Shown: positions 34,465 to 44,551 of the stretch, piece after piece
How the letters are laid out: every line of letters starts with the position of its first letter
How positions within the stretch are numbered: the first letter of the stretch is position 1
Assembly (NCBI GenBank): GCA_905250075.1
Contig: CAJNOP010000021.1
Location: forward strand, 1,389,808 to 1,453,807
Length of the DNA stretch: 64,000 bases
Source: Rotaria sp. Silwood1
Taxonomy: Eukaryota; Rotifera; Eurotatoria; Philodinida; Philodinidae
Reading direction: 5' to 3'
The notes under the pieces: generated by a model
What the model was told of the DNA's origin: nothing
Database searches by the model: none
Seen by the model: only the letters and a program-made list of their open reading frames with translations
Made by a program: the position numbers and the translations under genes

Positions 34465-37400
34465 CTAATCTTCATCGTCTTCATCATTATCTTCACTTTC
34501 AGCATTTTGCAACCATTCAACAAATTGTTTAAGTTTATCATAGTAAATTTTCTCTTCTGGTTTTATTATTAATTGATTATTTTTAATTTTTTCTTGTTTA
34601 TCATCATACCATTGAATTATCCATTTTTCATCAATAACATCATTGTCATATAAATAATTTAATATATTAACAATACGTTCACCAATTGGTTGAATATGTT
34701 TTAAACAAATTAAATTTAATTCATTTAATAATGCTATTTGTGATTGTTTATTTGTTATTTTCATATAATTTTTTAATATAAATTGTGTTATTTGATCCAA
34801 AGTTAATTTTAATGTATTCCAATAATTTGTTTTTTCTGAATTCGATATTTTCTTTTCAAATGGTAATAAAAATACAGCATGTACTATAGATTGATCAAAT
34901 TCCGTAGGTGATACATCATATGTTGGTTTTAACATATTTAATTCAACAATAATATTTTCTATATGAAGTTTTTGTGTATAAGCACGTTCCAATGAACGAA
35001 TAACCTCTTGTTGAAATTCACTAACATCATTTGTTTCATCTATTGAACTAGTTTCTGATGATGAATCTTCATTATCATCAGTTTCTGATGTTTCATCTTC
35101 CGATGGAATATCTGTTGGTTGATTAGAAGGTCTTTCTAAATTAGGTGAACGATATGGTTGAGGTCTAATCTCATCAATCTCATCACCAAGTGGTAATTCT
35201 TTATGTTCTATACAATAGCCCCATGCATCAAATGCATTTAATCCATTTTGATCATTATCATTGATATCATCATCATCATCATCATCATCTGTATGCTCAA
35301 TATGTTTTGTTTGATCATCATGTGTAGAAGCAAAACTAAGTTGCCTACCTAAACCATCACTACCAACTAGATCACTATTTGATGTTACAGGTTCGTCAGT
35401 ACTTGAACTAATTGATTTTTCTGAAAAAGACTTCTCTGATATTCTTGTTGAACTAGATCTTTGTTTAGAATTGGAACGTTTAACATTTTTGGATGGTATT
35501 GGAATATTATCATCAATTTCAATTTCATCTACTACAGTTGTTGATGTTATAGAATTCGATGCAATTATAATCATACGTGAATTTAAATGAACATTTGTAC
35601 CAATAATAACATTTTTACAAAGTACACATTCATTATCAATTTGTACATTATTACGAATAAGTACATTATCACATATGATAGAATTTTTAATAATACAATT
35701 TTCACCTATTTGTACATGATTCCATATAATTGAATTTTCAATTTTAGTATTTTTACCAATAATACAATTTTGTCCTATAAGTGATGAACATATACGTACA
35801 CCGGATAAAATTTGACTTTTATAACCAATAAAAACATCTTGTTGAATATTTGATAAACGATCTAATTGTATATCACCTTGTTTATATATATTATGTTTAT
35901 CATAAATTATTGGATAACATATATTATAAAATGATAAACATGAATCATTTAATCTTATTTGAGGTGATATTGGAGTTGTAACTGTTGATAATTGTTGTTT
36001 GTGCATTGATGCTATTATTTCAGGTACAAGTGGATATGACCATCGACGAAGAATATCAAATGTTGCTTTCATATATAATCGTAAGTTATGTACGGAAAGA
36101 AAATAACCTGTTTCATATAAATATGAATATATTGTATGACCAGCTATTTCTTCATCACGTAAAACACCTAGTAAAAATGAATGAATATTACAATGAAAGA
36201 TTTATCCAGGAATGAAACTCATGTCAACAGATAGTTTCTATTTTTTTTCTTTTGATTATCCATAAAGATAATTCTAGTATTTCAAGCTTTTCCAAAAGAA
36301 TTTAGTGTCACATACTTATACATCTTCATAAAAATATCATGTATATTTTACAAAATTAGTGTGAAAAACAAAATCATTGATCCATCTAGGGGCACGCTTT
36401 CAAGCATTATCGTTAAGATCGATGAACACATAAGAGTCATCACCATACATATTTCATATATCCACTGACTTCACTATTCTTCTCCTAGAGCCGACGTTGT
36501 TCATTTTAATTGAATCGATTTCTTTCTGAAGAACACATATAGCTAAATCTGTATACTTTCTAAATGAACAATTTGATTCAACTTCACATATCAATAAAGA
36601 ACAAGAGGTCCTAGATCATTGTACTCGATACATAAACTAAAAAAACCTGTTGCAGGCTATAGCTCTTGTCTAATACAATTGGTCTCCGAAGAGGCAATCA
36701 TTCAAATTTTAGTGACGACTTTGAAATTTTCTAGAGCAGTCTAACGTAAGTCTTGTTGTTAGTGACGTTCAACATATCTTTTCCATAGGTTCAGAAGTTT
36801 GGAAAAAAGAGTCTGACACTTGCCGTCTTTAGCGACATAAGTCTGTAATGAGGAAGAAGAGCTGCAAAACTTCGATTTAAAACTTACACTTCCTATGTTC
36901 TTCGAAAATATATATATCAGTTCCACAAAATGGTTTTCTATAAACATACGCTCATCTTTCATGCTATTCGAAATTATTGACAATCATTAAACTATGGCTG
37001 ATTCTTTTAAGTGTAACTATAGTAAGAACGACTTTTGTATACAAATATAAAACCCAATAAGAAACGAAAAATAACAAGAATTTTGATGACTCGAATGAAA
37101 ATTTTAAATGAAATTGTAAATTGAAGTATGAAAAGAAATATTTGTATTTTTACAGACAATTCGCAAAAACAAATTGTTTAAATCTAAATGTGAAACTATT
37201 TCTGTTTTGTTTTGTTTTTTTTTGTTTGGTATCATTATATTTACCTTTAACGAATTCATTAATTGTTAAAAAATCAAAATTATCTTTAAATAAATGTAAG
37301 ACATCAGGTGAACAAACTGCTATACGACAATCCAATGGACAATATAATGTTTCAATAGTTACATTTGGTTTTTCTAATAAATCAAGTGATATTTCATATG

Positions 37401-38001
37401 TATCAAGATATTCTGTTGAATAATCATATAAACGATGTGTATTAGCATCACGTACGATACATAAATATTGATCATCTGTATATGATGGATGTTCAAAATG
37501 ATTTGAATCTAATTGACGATAAACAAGTGTCATTACACAATTTTTATCTCTTTTTATATTATCTTTATGAATATTAAATAAATTCTTTAATTTTTCATTT
37601 GTTATTAATGTACCATTACCATATAGTAATAAAAAAGGATTATTTATTATATTTTCTTGTTCAAGATCCTTTAAACAATCACCTAGTGAACGTGCTTCTT
37701 TACAAGGAATCAATTTAATTAATTTTGGATATGTTCGTAACCAGTGACTATTCATTATATATGAACGAATATCATATGAATATGATGTTGCTAATAAAAT
37801 AATTTCTTGTATACCTGATCGTATTAATGTATGAATAGTATAGTCAAGTAATGGTCGACCATCAACAGGCCATAAACATAATGGAAGTGATGTATGAGAA
37901 ACGATTTCATTTATGTAAATGTTAAATGTATCAAGTACAAGTACACATGTTAATCGTTCTTCTTCACGATAATCAGAATTTTTATTTGTCGGTTTAATCA
38001 T
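34465..38001 (-). CDS. EIF2B5: Translation initiation factor eIF2B subunit epsilon
   Basis: Two exons (38001-37245 and 36167-34465) join in frame into 819 residues, about 100 longer than human eIF2B epsilon. The N-terminal nucleotidyltransferase-like domain shows LPLCLWPVDGRPLLDYTI, SLGDCLKDL and FLLLYGNG; then DNFDFLTINEFVKGVLRDEE, equivalent to the conserved NFDYQTRDDFVRG. Hexapeptide repeats of a left-handed beta helix follow (IGQNCIIGKNTKIENSII). A Ser/Asp-rich linker with a run of Asp accounts for the extra length. The C-terminal W2/HEAT catalytic domain ends QFVEWLQNAESEDNDEDDED, matching the acidic-aromatic C-terminus of the family. eIF2B exchanges GDP for GTP on eIF2 and is the target of the integrated stress response. 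The start chosen is the Met two bases after the acceptor AG at 38004-38005. The 1.08 kb intron shows nothing recognised. Confidence 0.95.
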
Positions 38002-38495
38002 ATCTGAAAAAAACAAGCAAACTATATTTTTTTTTAAATGATTGAAATAATAAATATTAATTCAATAGACAGAATGATGAAAGATGAAAGTAGAATATGA
38101 TGCAATATTTTTCACAATAACCTTAGAAAAAAGAACAATTCTTCTGAAGCAAATTGATCACTGGTATTTTATACAGTATTCTGCTTTGAATTAGTCCGAA
38201 AATCGAATCAATAACCTAAAATCCACAGTTTACCATATTTTGAGAAAAAAAAACAGATTCCTGTTCTTATCTAAAATGAAAATGAACGATGTATAATGAT
38301 AAATAAAATAAAATGTACGATGTTTCATTTTATTCTATTTTGATATCACAAAAAAAAATACACACATATACATAAAATGAAAGTTTTACTTTTCATACAT
38401 ATTTACTAAGACGAAAGTTAGAGAGTAGCTGATAGATCAATCAAATTTGTAAAATAAAAAAAAAATTTTCTTCGATAGATTTTTTTTCTGAATTG
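38002..38495. other. Upstream flank of EIF2B5
   Basis: AT-rich spacer between the eIF2B epsilon start and the SOD pseudogene, both on the minus strand. Presumed promoter; no element can be assigned. Confidence 0.4.
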
Positions 38496-38925
38496 ATACC
38501 ATGGGATCTTTCATGAATAACCAAACAATGACTAAGAAATGCGTGTTCACCATTAAGTGAAATGAACTTATCTTCTATATTCATTATTGCTATACCATTT
38601 TCATTGCCTTGAACACTTCCTAAATTAGAAACATGTTTGAATACAAAAAAAAGAAAGAAAATTAAAACAGAATCTAAAATTAATATCATCCATCAGTATC
38701 TTCGGGTTCAGCATGTTAGCTTACAATAAGCACAAGCTGATATACATCCTTATAAAACCATACGTGTATATATCTAACACAATTAAGAATTAACTTACGT
38801 TCCTAACATCAGCAAATTCATCAATATGAAAACCATGTTATATATTTTCACTTAGTCATTCAATTTTTTCTGCAGTAATAACCGTATGATCTTGTTATTC
38901 AAATTCCACTACATCATAAAACGGT
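38496..38925 (-). pseudogene. Cu/Zn superoxide dismutase pseudogene
   Basis: Reading leftwards from about 38925: VVEFE, stop, QDHTVITAEKIE, stop, LSENI, stop, then HGFHIDEFADVRN followed by a good donor GTAAGT. This matches the family stretch [25 protein letters not shown]. A second exon-like piece gives GCISA and, after a frameshift, HAEPED. A third, after the acceptor TTTAG at about 38632, gives GSVQGNENGIAIMNIEDKFI then SLNGEHAFLSHCLVIHER. The copper-ligand pair H-x-H is now H-x-D, and several in-frame stops plus a frameshift break the gene. The first strand of the fold and the last Cys-containing segment are absent. Superoxide dismutase converts superoxide to peroxide and oxygen; this copy cannot. 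Confidence 0.85.
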
Positions 38926-39353
38926 TTTTTGGATGAGCCAACTGTTGTACGCAATTGTCGTTCACTTGATGTTATTCCATTATCATGTCCCTATTTATCT
39001 TTCTTACTAGCAAAATGTATTGCATCAGCAATTAATATGACTTTAGCTCGTGGATTACTCGTACGTATATACAAAATAAAAATATTTTTTATATCATCTT
39101 ATTTGATGTACTATTTCCTTGTTTCAATGTGAATGAGGAAATGAGTAAAAAAAAAACAGGGATGTATACGTGAAAGAAATAGATTCTAGTTGTATACATA
39201 AACAGTACAACATGCACATATATCACCAATGATATAATATGATATCCATGCATTGTTTCACATGTTGATTGGTTATTTCATCGACGAATTAGAATAGTAC
39301 AAAAGAAGAATGAATGAATACGTCGAGATTATTTTCTATATGAATTCTTTAAG
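38926..39353. other. Upstream flank of the uL2m gene, with a small coding-like stretch
   Basis: On the plus strand 38932-39063 reads DEPTVVRNCRSLDVIPLSCP then YLSFLLAKCIASAINMTLAR and runs into GTATAT, so it could be an orphan exon; no family was recognised. Its first 27 bases resemble a stretch at 30933-30960. Confidence 0.35.
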
Positions 39354-40605
39354 ATGTATTCATTAATTCGAAATAATGTTGCTCTAGTACTTCAACGAGA
39401 TTTAACATCAATCCTTGGTTCTTTATCTCGGTATTAATAAATATAAATTTTGTTTATCCTATAAGTTCTTTCTTATTTTAATCGTTCTAGTTCAACAACC
39501 ACTAATACATCCCCATCGACTCAAAAACAAAAAGATAATGATAATTCAATAAAATCTGATTCACAGTCGTCAGATATAACTAAAACAACTGATATAAAAG
39601 TTCCATGGAAAGCAAATGTAATAGAAATGCCAGTTGCTATGGGTCCACAATATATAATTGATAATTGTCGTGAACATCGTGAAGGTGGTTTTTATTATGA
39701 TCATAGAATTATAATACCTAAAATGCCAGAAAAATATACAGTAAAACCATTTGAAACACGAAAAACTGGTGGAAATCATCCTGATACTGGTAAGCAAAAA
39801 AAGAATTTTAATTGAAAACATTAAATAAAATTATATATATATATATAATTTTTTCTTTCAGGTCGAAAAGAATATCGTCGAGTAGGTGGTGGTTTAAAAA
39901 AGACTTGGTTATGGATTGACACCATGAGACAAGGACCGAAAAGTGGTCCACCATTAATTGAACGTGTTATTCGTATTATGAATAGTGATTGTCATACAGC
40001 TAAAGTTGCTTTAATTGGACATGGAAATACTCTTCGATATATATTAGCTACTGAAAATCTTAAAGTCGGTGATTTAGTTAAAACATCTGGTGAAATACCA
40101 AAAAATCCCGGTTCGATCATTTTATTTTTGTTGGTTTCTTATTTGCCTAGATATTGATATCTTTCTTTTAGTAAAAGCAAGTGAAGGTGATGCATATCCA
40201 GTTGGTGCATTACCAATTGGTACGATAGTTAATTGTGTTGAAGGTTATCCAGGACAAGGTGCAAAATATGCAGTAAATGCTGGTACATTTGCAACAATAA
40301 TGAAACGTGTTGATGATCGATGTATTTTACAATTACCAACAAAACATGAAATCTCAATACTTGAACAATGTATGGTTACTGTGGGTCGTTTATCTAATGT
40401 TGAACATAATGAGTTTGTTTATGGTAAAGCTGGTGCAACTCGTTTAATGGGTATAAGACCAAAACTTGGTTTATTTCATCCGAAAACATCTCGCTTTGGA
40501 CGAAGACCATTTCGACCGAAACCTATACTTGTTATTACAGGTGAAAAACCTGAATATCCGAATGTGATTAAATTACAACATCCTTCAGTTGATCCTTATA
40601 GATAA
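39354..40605 (+). CDS. MRPL2: Mitochondrial large-subunit ribosomal protein uL2m (L2)
   Basis: Four exons (39354-39430, 39491-39789, 39862-40110, 40172-40605) join in frame into 352 residues. After a mitochondrial-targeting-like N-terminus (MYSLIRNNVALVLQRDLTS, Arg and hydrophobic, few acids) and a Ser/Lys-rich spacer comes the L2 core: TGGNHPDTGRKEYRRVGGG, IATENLKVGD, EGDAYPVGALPIGTIVNCVE, PGQGAKYAVNAGTFATIMKR, QLPTKHEISILEQCMVTVGR and YGKAGATRLMGIRPKLG. L2 binds 23S-like rRNA at the peptidyl-transferase centre of the mitoribosome. The conserved GxxH-like C-terminal end region is diverged (HPKTSRFGRRPFRPKP). Length is near the usual 300 plus the spacer. The acceptor-like TTTAAG abuts the ATG. 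Confidence 0.95.
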
Positions 40606-41989
40606 TTGTTTTCTGTTTCAATAAAGTTATCAAAATAATGTGTTTTTGTGTTTTATTTTTCGAAGTCTTTGGATTTATATTTAGTTTTACGGTAATCTTC
40701 ATCAATGACCTGAGTACATGGAAAAATTGATGAAAAGAACAGTTGTGACTAGAATATCACATAAGAAGAATAAAAACAATGAACTAGTCATCTTATCGAA
40801 ATTTTATTTTAGATGTTGGAAAAAATTTGTTAGTACAATTCTTGCCGAATTAACATATAAAACACAATATAGTTACTGTTCCTAATCACAGAAAGATCGT
40901 TTTATTCTATCTAATTCGCAACACATTTTTTCATTATCCTTCTATTTAATCGTTTAGAAATTAAGTAAGGAAATAGTTCATCTACTGTAACAAGTCGTTG
41001 CTGATCGTATATCAACAGCGGATGTCACATTCTGTGATGAAGGAAAGACATTATTGAGGATATCTGTCGAACAAGGTCAGGAAAGGTTTTCAAATTTCTA
41101 CCCTTACACTGCAACAATCGTTTTAGATCATGTTTCACAAAAACATCTCTACAATTTGTGAGTAAAATTTATCTATCGTGTAGGCTCTTTAATAGAGTTT
41201 ATCAAGTAAAAAATTTTTGAACGTAGACCCATGTTCGCGATCAACTTGATGGGTTTTACTCTAGAACTAGATACAGATATGCCATGAACAAAATTGAATG
41301 TTAGGTAAAAATAAAAATAAAAATAAAACATATTTCTTTTTTAATTAGGCGTAAAACTATGAAATTATTTTATTTTATTTAAAAACAGATTCTAATTTTC
41401 GTTAAGAGAGCATAACGCTTACTTTTTTTTTTAATTGAGCATAACTTTCTTTATCAGTAATCATACTTTAATATATACAAGAATAACTTCTACGTCGACA
41501 TTAGAAAATGATGTTTGAGAGTATTTTTATAAACGTGCAAATCAACATATTGCTTTTTTTAGCATCAGATTTCAAGAGAAGACATTTATTATTCTATTGC
41601 AGGGAATATGTACGGTTCTTTATTATTTCTGGTTGAAATTCAACAAGATAATATATTCATACTTTAAATATGCTTGCTAAGACAAATATATATAAGATCA
41701 GTTCTTTGTTATTATCGTTTTCCCCTTTTTTATGAGTCTTTTAAAAATGCTGTTTAATTTTGCCTGTTACATATATTTATCTTTTTTGTAACAGAAATCG
41801 ACGAGAAATCAAAGCTAGGATAAATTTGGTTTCGTGTGAATTCATCCTTCAATATACGTTTATTGATTCGAGTAAATACAAGATATAGAATAGTCGATCT
41901 TCTCAATCTACCATATGTCCATCAGAATTTCTCACTTATATAGTTAAAAACCTTATTATTATAGTTTGTTTCAGTCTTTATTTTCAGAT
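40606..41989. other. Spacer with one possible Rab-like relic
   Basis: AT-rich DNA. At 40990-41161 a 57-codon open stretch on the plus strand includes KTLLRISVEQGQERFSN, reminiscent of the Rab switch II region (LR..LWD.AGQERFSN). Nothing else was recognised; the last part is the presumed promoter of the torsin gene. Confidence 0.4.
40620..40625 (+). terminator. Polyadenylation signal AATAAA of the uL2m gene
   Basis: Canonical hexamer 15 bases after the stop, followed by a GT/T-rich stretch (TGTGTTTTTGTG), a normal poly(A) context with a very short 3' UTR. Confidence 0.65.
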
Positions 41990-43229
41990 ATGGATGATTC
42001 AATGAATTCTGTTCATAGTATATCAGCTATGGATATTTCACCAGCATCTAGTCCAATAAGTACAATAAATCCAATACCATCGAATCATTTACTTTTAAAT
42101 GCATTTCAACAACAACAAGAATTACTTTCGAATATTTTATTCAATGGACCAAATATGAATGATTATCGATCAATAAATAAAAATCCAATGTCAAATGAAC
42201 ATGAACATAATGATTCGAAAAGTCTTTGTCTATTTTCAACAGTGTTATCAGATAGTAGTAGTGAAATGAAAACACAAAATATTTCAGATGAACCAAATCA
42301 ACTTCGACAGCGAATTATAAAAGAATCGATTCCATCAGTTGTTAATTCGATATCACCAAAAAAAAAATCTGAATCAAATTCATCTGGACGATCATTTACT
42401 ACAATTTTTCTTTCTATTCCAATTTTGCTATTGATTATTTATTTCATTGTTCAACATTCGAATACATCCATTATTCTACCACGTTCAACAAATTGGCAAA
42501 ATGCAAGTGAATATTTAATGAAAAATCTTGTTGGACAAGATCAAGGACTCGAACAATTTAAAGATGCCATGAAAAATCATAAGAATTTTACTGTCGTTAT
42601 TATCGAAGTATTTATTAATTTATTTTTAATAGTTATTCAATATTAATAAATTTATTGAATTCTAGGGTCCAATCGGTACTGGAAAATCTTATTTAGCTTC
42701 GTCACTTGAAAAATTTTTACCAACAACTCTCATATCTACGAATACACTTCTTGGTTTACCATCACATCATTGGACTGAATCTGATCGTCTTTCATCATAT
42801 TTATTATCATACTTATCTCCGTCAATATTTCAATTTTTAATTATTGATGATTTGGATTTATTACCAACAAATGAAACATATTGTCAAACATTAACTAAAG
42901 CTTTATATTCACTTAATAATAATAAAAATGTATTTATTATTCTTCTACAAACAGGTTCCATGTTAGATATATGTAAACAAAATTTAGAAAATATAATTAC
43001 AAAATTTATTCAATTTAATATGTTACAACGTCATCATATTCGAACATGTATTCAAAATGAAGCTTATGTACAAAATGTTCAACCCCCATTTGATAATCAA
43101 CAAATTGAAAATATTCTTAATTCTCTCAAATATATTAATGAACAAGAAATATTCAATAGTACAACGGGTTGCAAACAAATACCATCACTTGTTATGTTAG
43201 AATCCAAAAAGCATCGCATTGATAATTAG
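41990..43229 (+). CDS. Torsin-family AAA+ membrane protein
   Basis: Two exons (41990-42607 and 42666-43229) give 393 residues. Residues about 1-140 are Ser/Asn/Gln-rich and probably cytosolic. One membrane segment follows (FTTIFLSIPILLLIIYFIVQ), then the AAA+ domain: YLMKNLVGQDQGLEQFKDAM, Walker A GPIGTGKS, Walker B FLIIDDLDLL, and a C-terminus RHHIRTCIQNEAY with a conserved GCK (NSTTGCKQIPSL). The HV(R/K)xCIxxE block and the GCK redox motif are torsin hallmarks. Torsins act in the ER lumen and nuclear envelope with LAP1/LULL1-type activators. The N-terminal TM layout recalls torsin-4A. The Walker A ends in Ser, whereas torsin-1A has Asn there. A splice acceptor AG at 41986-41987 lies two bases before the ATG, which decides the start. 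Confidence 0.85.
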
Positions 43230-44179
43230 TTAAATTTATTTTCTTATTTTTTTTTTTTCTTTAAAATGTTCAATAAACTAGATGATATACGAGACTAACT
43301 CATGATAATACAAAGTATCAGGATTGTTTTATTTATATATTCTAATGTAATAATTCAATGAGTGCATTAATGGTGAGTGTCGATCAGCAATATGCACCAC
43401 TCGCGCCCTTCTGATAAGTATGATTTATTTTTGGGTAGGCTTGCCTTAATCATACCAGTTGTTAAACTCGAATGCTAGAAATTTTTAAAAAAGAATGTGC
43501 ATGAAACGCTAAAAAGTTAAGAGAAGTGATTTAATCATAGAGACACTCACACTTACTAAGAAACTATTTGTTCTATGACCTCACTTCATATTTATTTGTT
43601 AAATTCAAAAATAAAATCATAATCCATGTTGATTAACAATTATTTTGCTAATAAATCGACGTAACTCAAAAACTAGTGATACTCATTGTGAAGAGCATAG
43701 CATTTAAATTCACCTTAAATTAGAATATGATTAAGAAAGTTACTCAAATTTTCCGTCTTTTATCATGTTTTGTCGTACTTCAAAAAGGGATCGGAAATAG
43801 ATTAAAATAAAGTTTTCAAGTAATATACAAAATATAGGACAAAGGTCTAAAATAGAGGACATTTATAGGACCATTTTTCAAATATATAAAAGTTACAGGA
43901 CGACTGCGAAGTCTGAATATAAGAAACGTAACTGTTTCTTATTGAAAGGTAATCATTTCATCAAAGTCACAATTAATGTTTAATATGTATTATATGATTG
44001 AGTCTATTAATATCAGAAGAATATCTGTAATCTTTTGTTTCAATAATGCAATTAAAACTGGAAAAAAAATGTATTAATAGCGGTATTGTTAGTGTTTATT
44101 CAGATTTATTTTGTTGCTATGGAAAAATAACATCCTATGTACTAATAATTCAATAACATTTACTATCTATTCAAAAATA
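43230..44179. other. Spacer between convergent genes
   Basis: AT-rich DNA, about 0.95 kb, lying between the 3' ends of the torsin gene and the small minus-strand gene. No gene or structured repeat seen apart from the poly(A) signal. Confidence 0.5.
43272..43277 (+). terminator. Polyadenylation signal AATAAA of the torsin gene
   Basis: Canonical hexamer 43 bases after the stop codon. Confidence 0.55.
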
Positions 44180-44551
44180 TTAATGTTTATTGAATGAAAT
44201 ACTCTTTTTTTGATAAGATCTGATTTTATTCCTATTTTGTGATTGAATTATTTTTTTTCTCTGTACATTTGTATCAGACTGATGTATTTGATTTGTTGGA
44301 TCATTGATTGAATTTGTTTTATGCCAAGTTTTCACTATTTCAATAGCATTAATCAATGAAAGACGTTGTTGTGCTAATTGATTTTGTTGGTCTTGGGCAG
44401 TTGCAGTTTCTTGATCACGTTGTCGAGGATGTTGAGTCAGACTTTTCGGTACATTTGAACCATCAACCATTGAAGCATTTGGTAAATCACTACGTTCATG
44501 AGGTGGACACAATGATGTACGCCGTACAAACGATGATTTTATACTTGTCAT
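44180..44551 (-). CDS. Small basic protein of unknown function (123 residues)
   Basis: A single open frame starts MTSIKSSFVRRTSLCPPHER and ends KIRSYQKKSISFNKH. It is rich in Gln, Asn, Ser and Lys, with no membrane segment and one predicted helix (QQNQLAQQRLSLINAIEIVK). Codon use matches the real exons nearby. A splice-acceptor-like TTTTTTAG at 44580-44581 lies 28 bases before the ATG, as in several other genes here. Upstream on the same strand, around 44620-44745, another frame reads YNKLCKDMMKERKEKIEWKL, which may be an exon of the same or a neighbouring gene, but no splice joins the frames. I do not recognise the family. Confidence 0.5.
   Translation of the reverse strand: MTSIKSSFVRRTSLCPPHERSDLPNASMVDGSNVPKSLTQHPRQRDQETATAQDQQNQLAQQRLSLINAIEIVKTWHKTNSINDPTNQIHQSDTNVQRKKIIQSQNRNKIRSYQKKSISFNKH

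Noticed and set aside
34341-34541. Minus-strand frame overlapping the eIF2B epsilon 3' end
   Set aside because: Different frame from the conserved W2 domain; low complexity.
37998-38016. Longer eIF2B epsilon start beginning FFSD upstream of MIKPTNK
   Set aside because: Those codons are the pyrimidine tract and AG of a splice acceptor and lack an ATG.
38929-38946. FLDEPT as an ABC-transporter Walker B/D-loop
   Set aside because: The following residues lack the conserved Gly-Leu-Asp-Pro and no Walker A or signature lies nearby; a stop precedes it.
41966-41989. Upstream extension of the torsin gene (FQSLFSD)
   Set aside because: No ATG; it reads through a T-rich splice acceptor ending at 41987.
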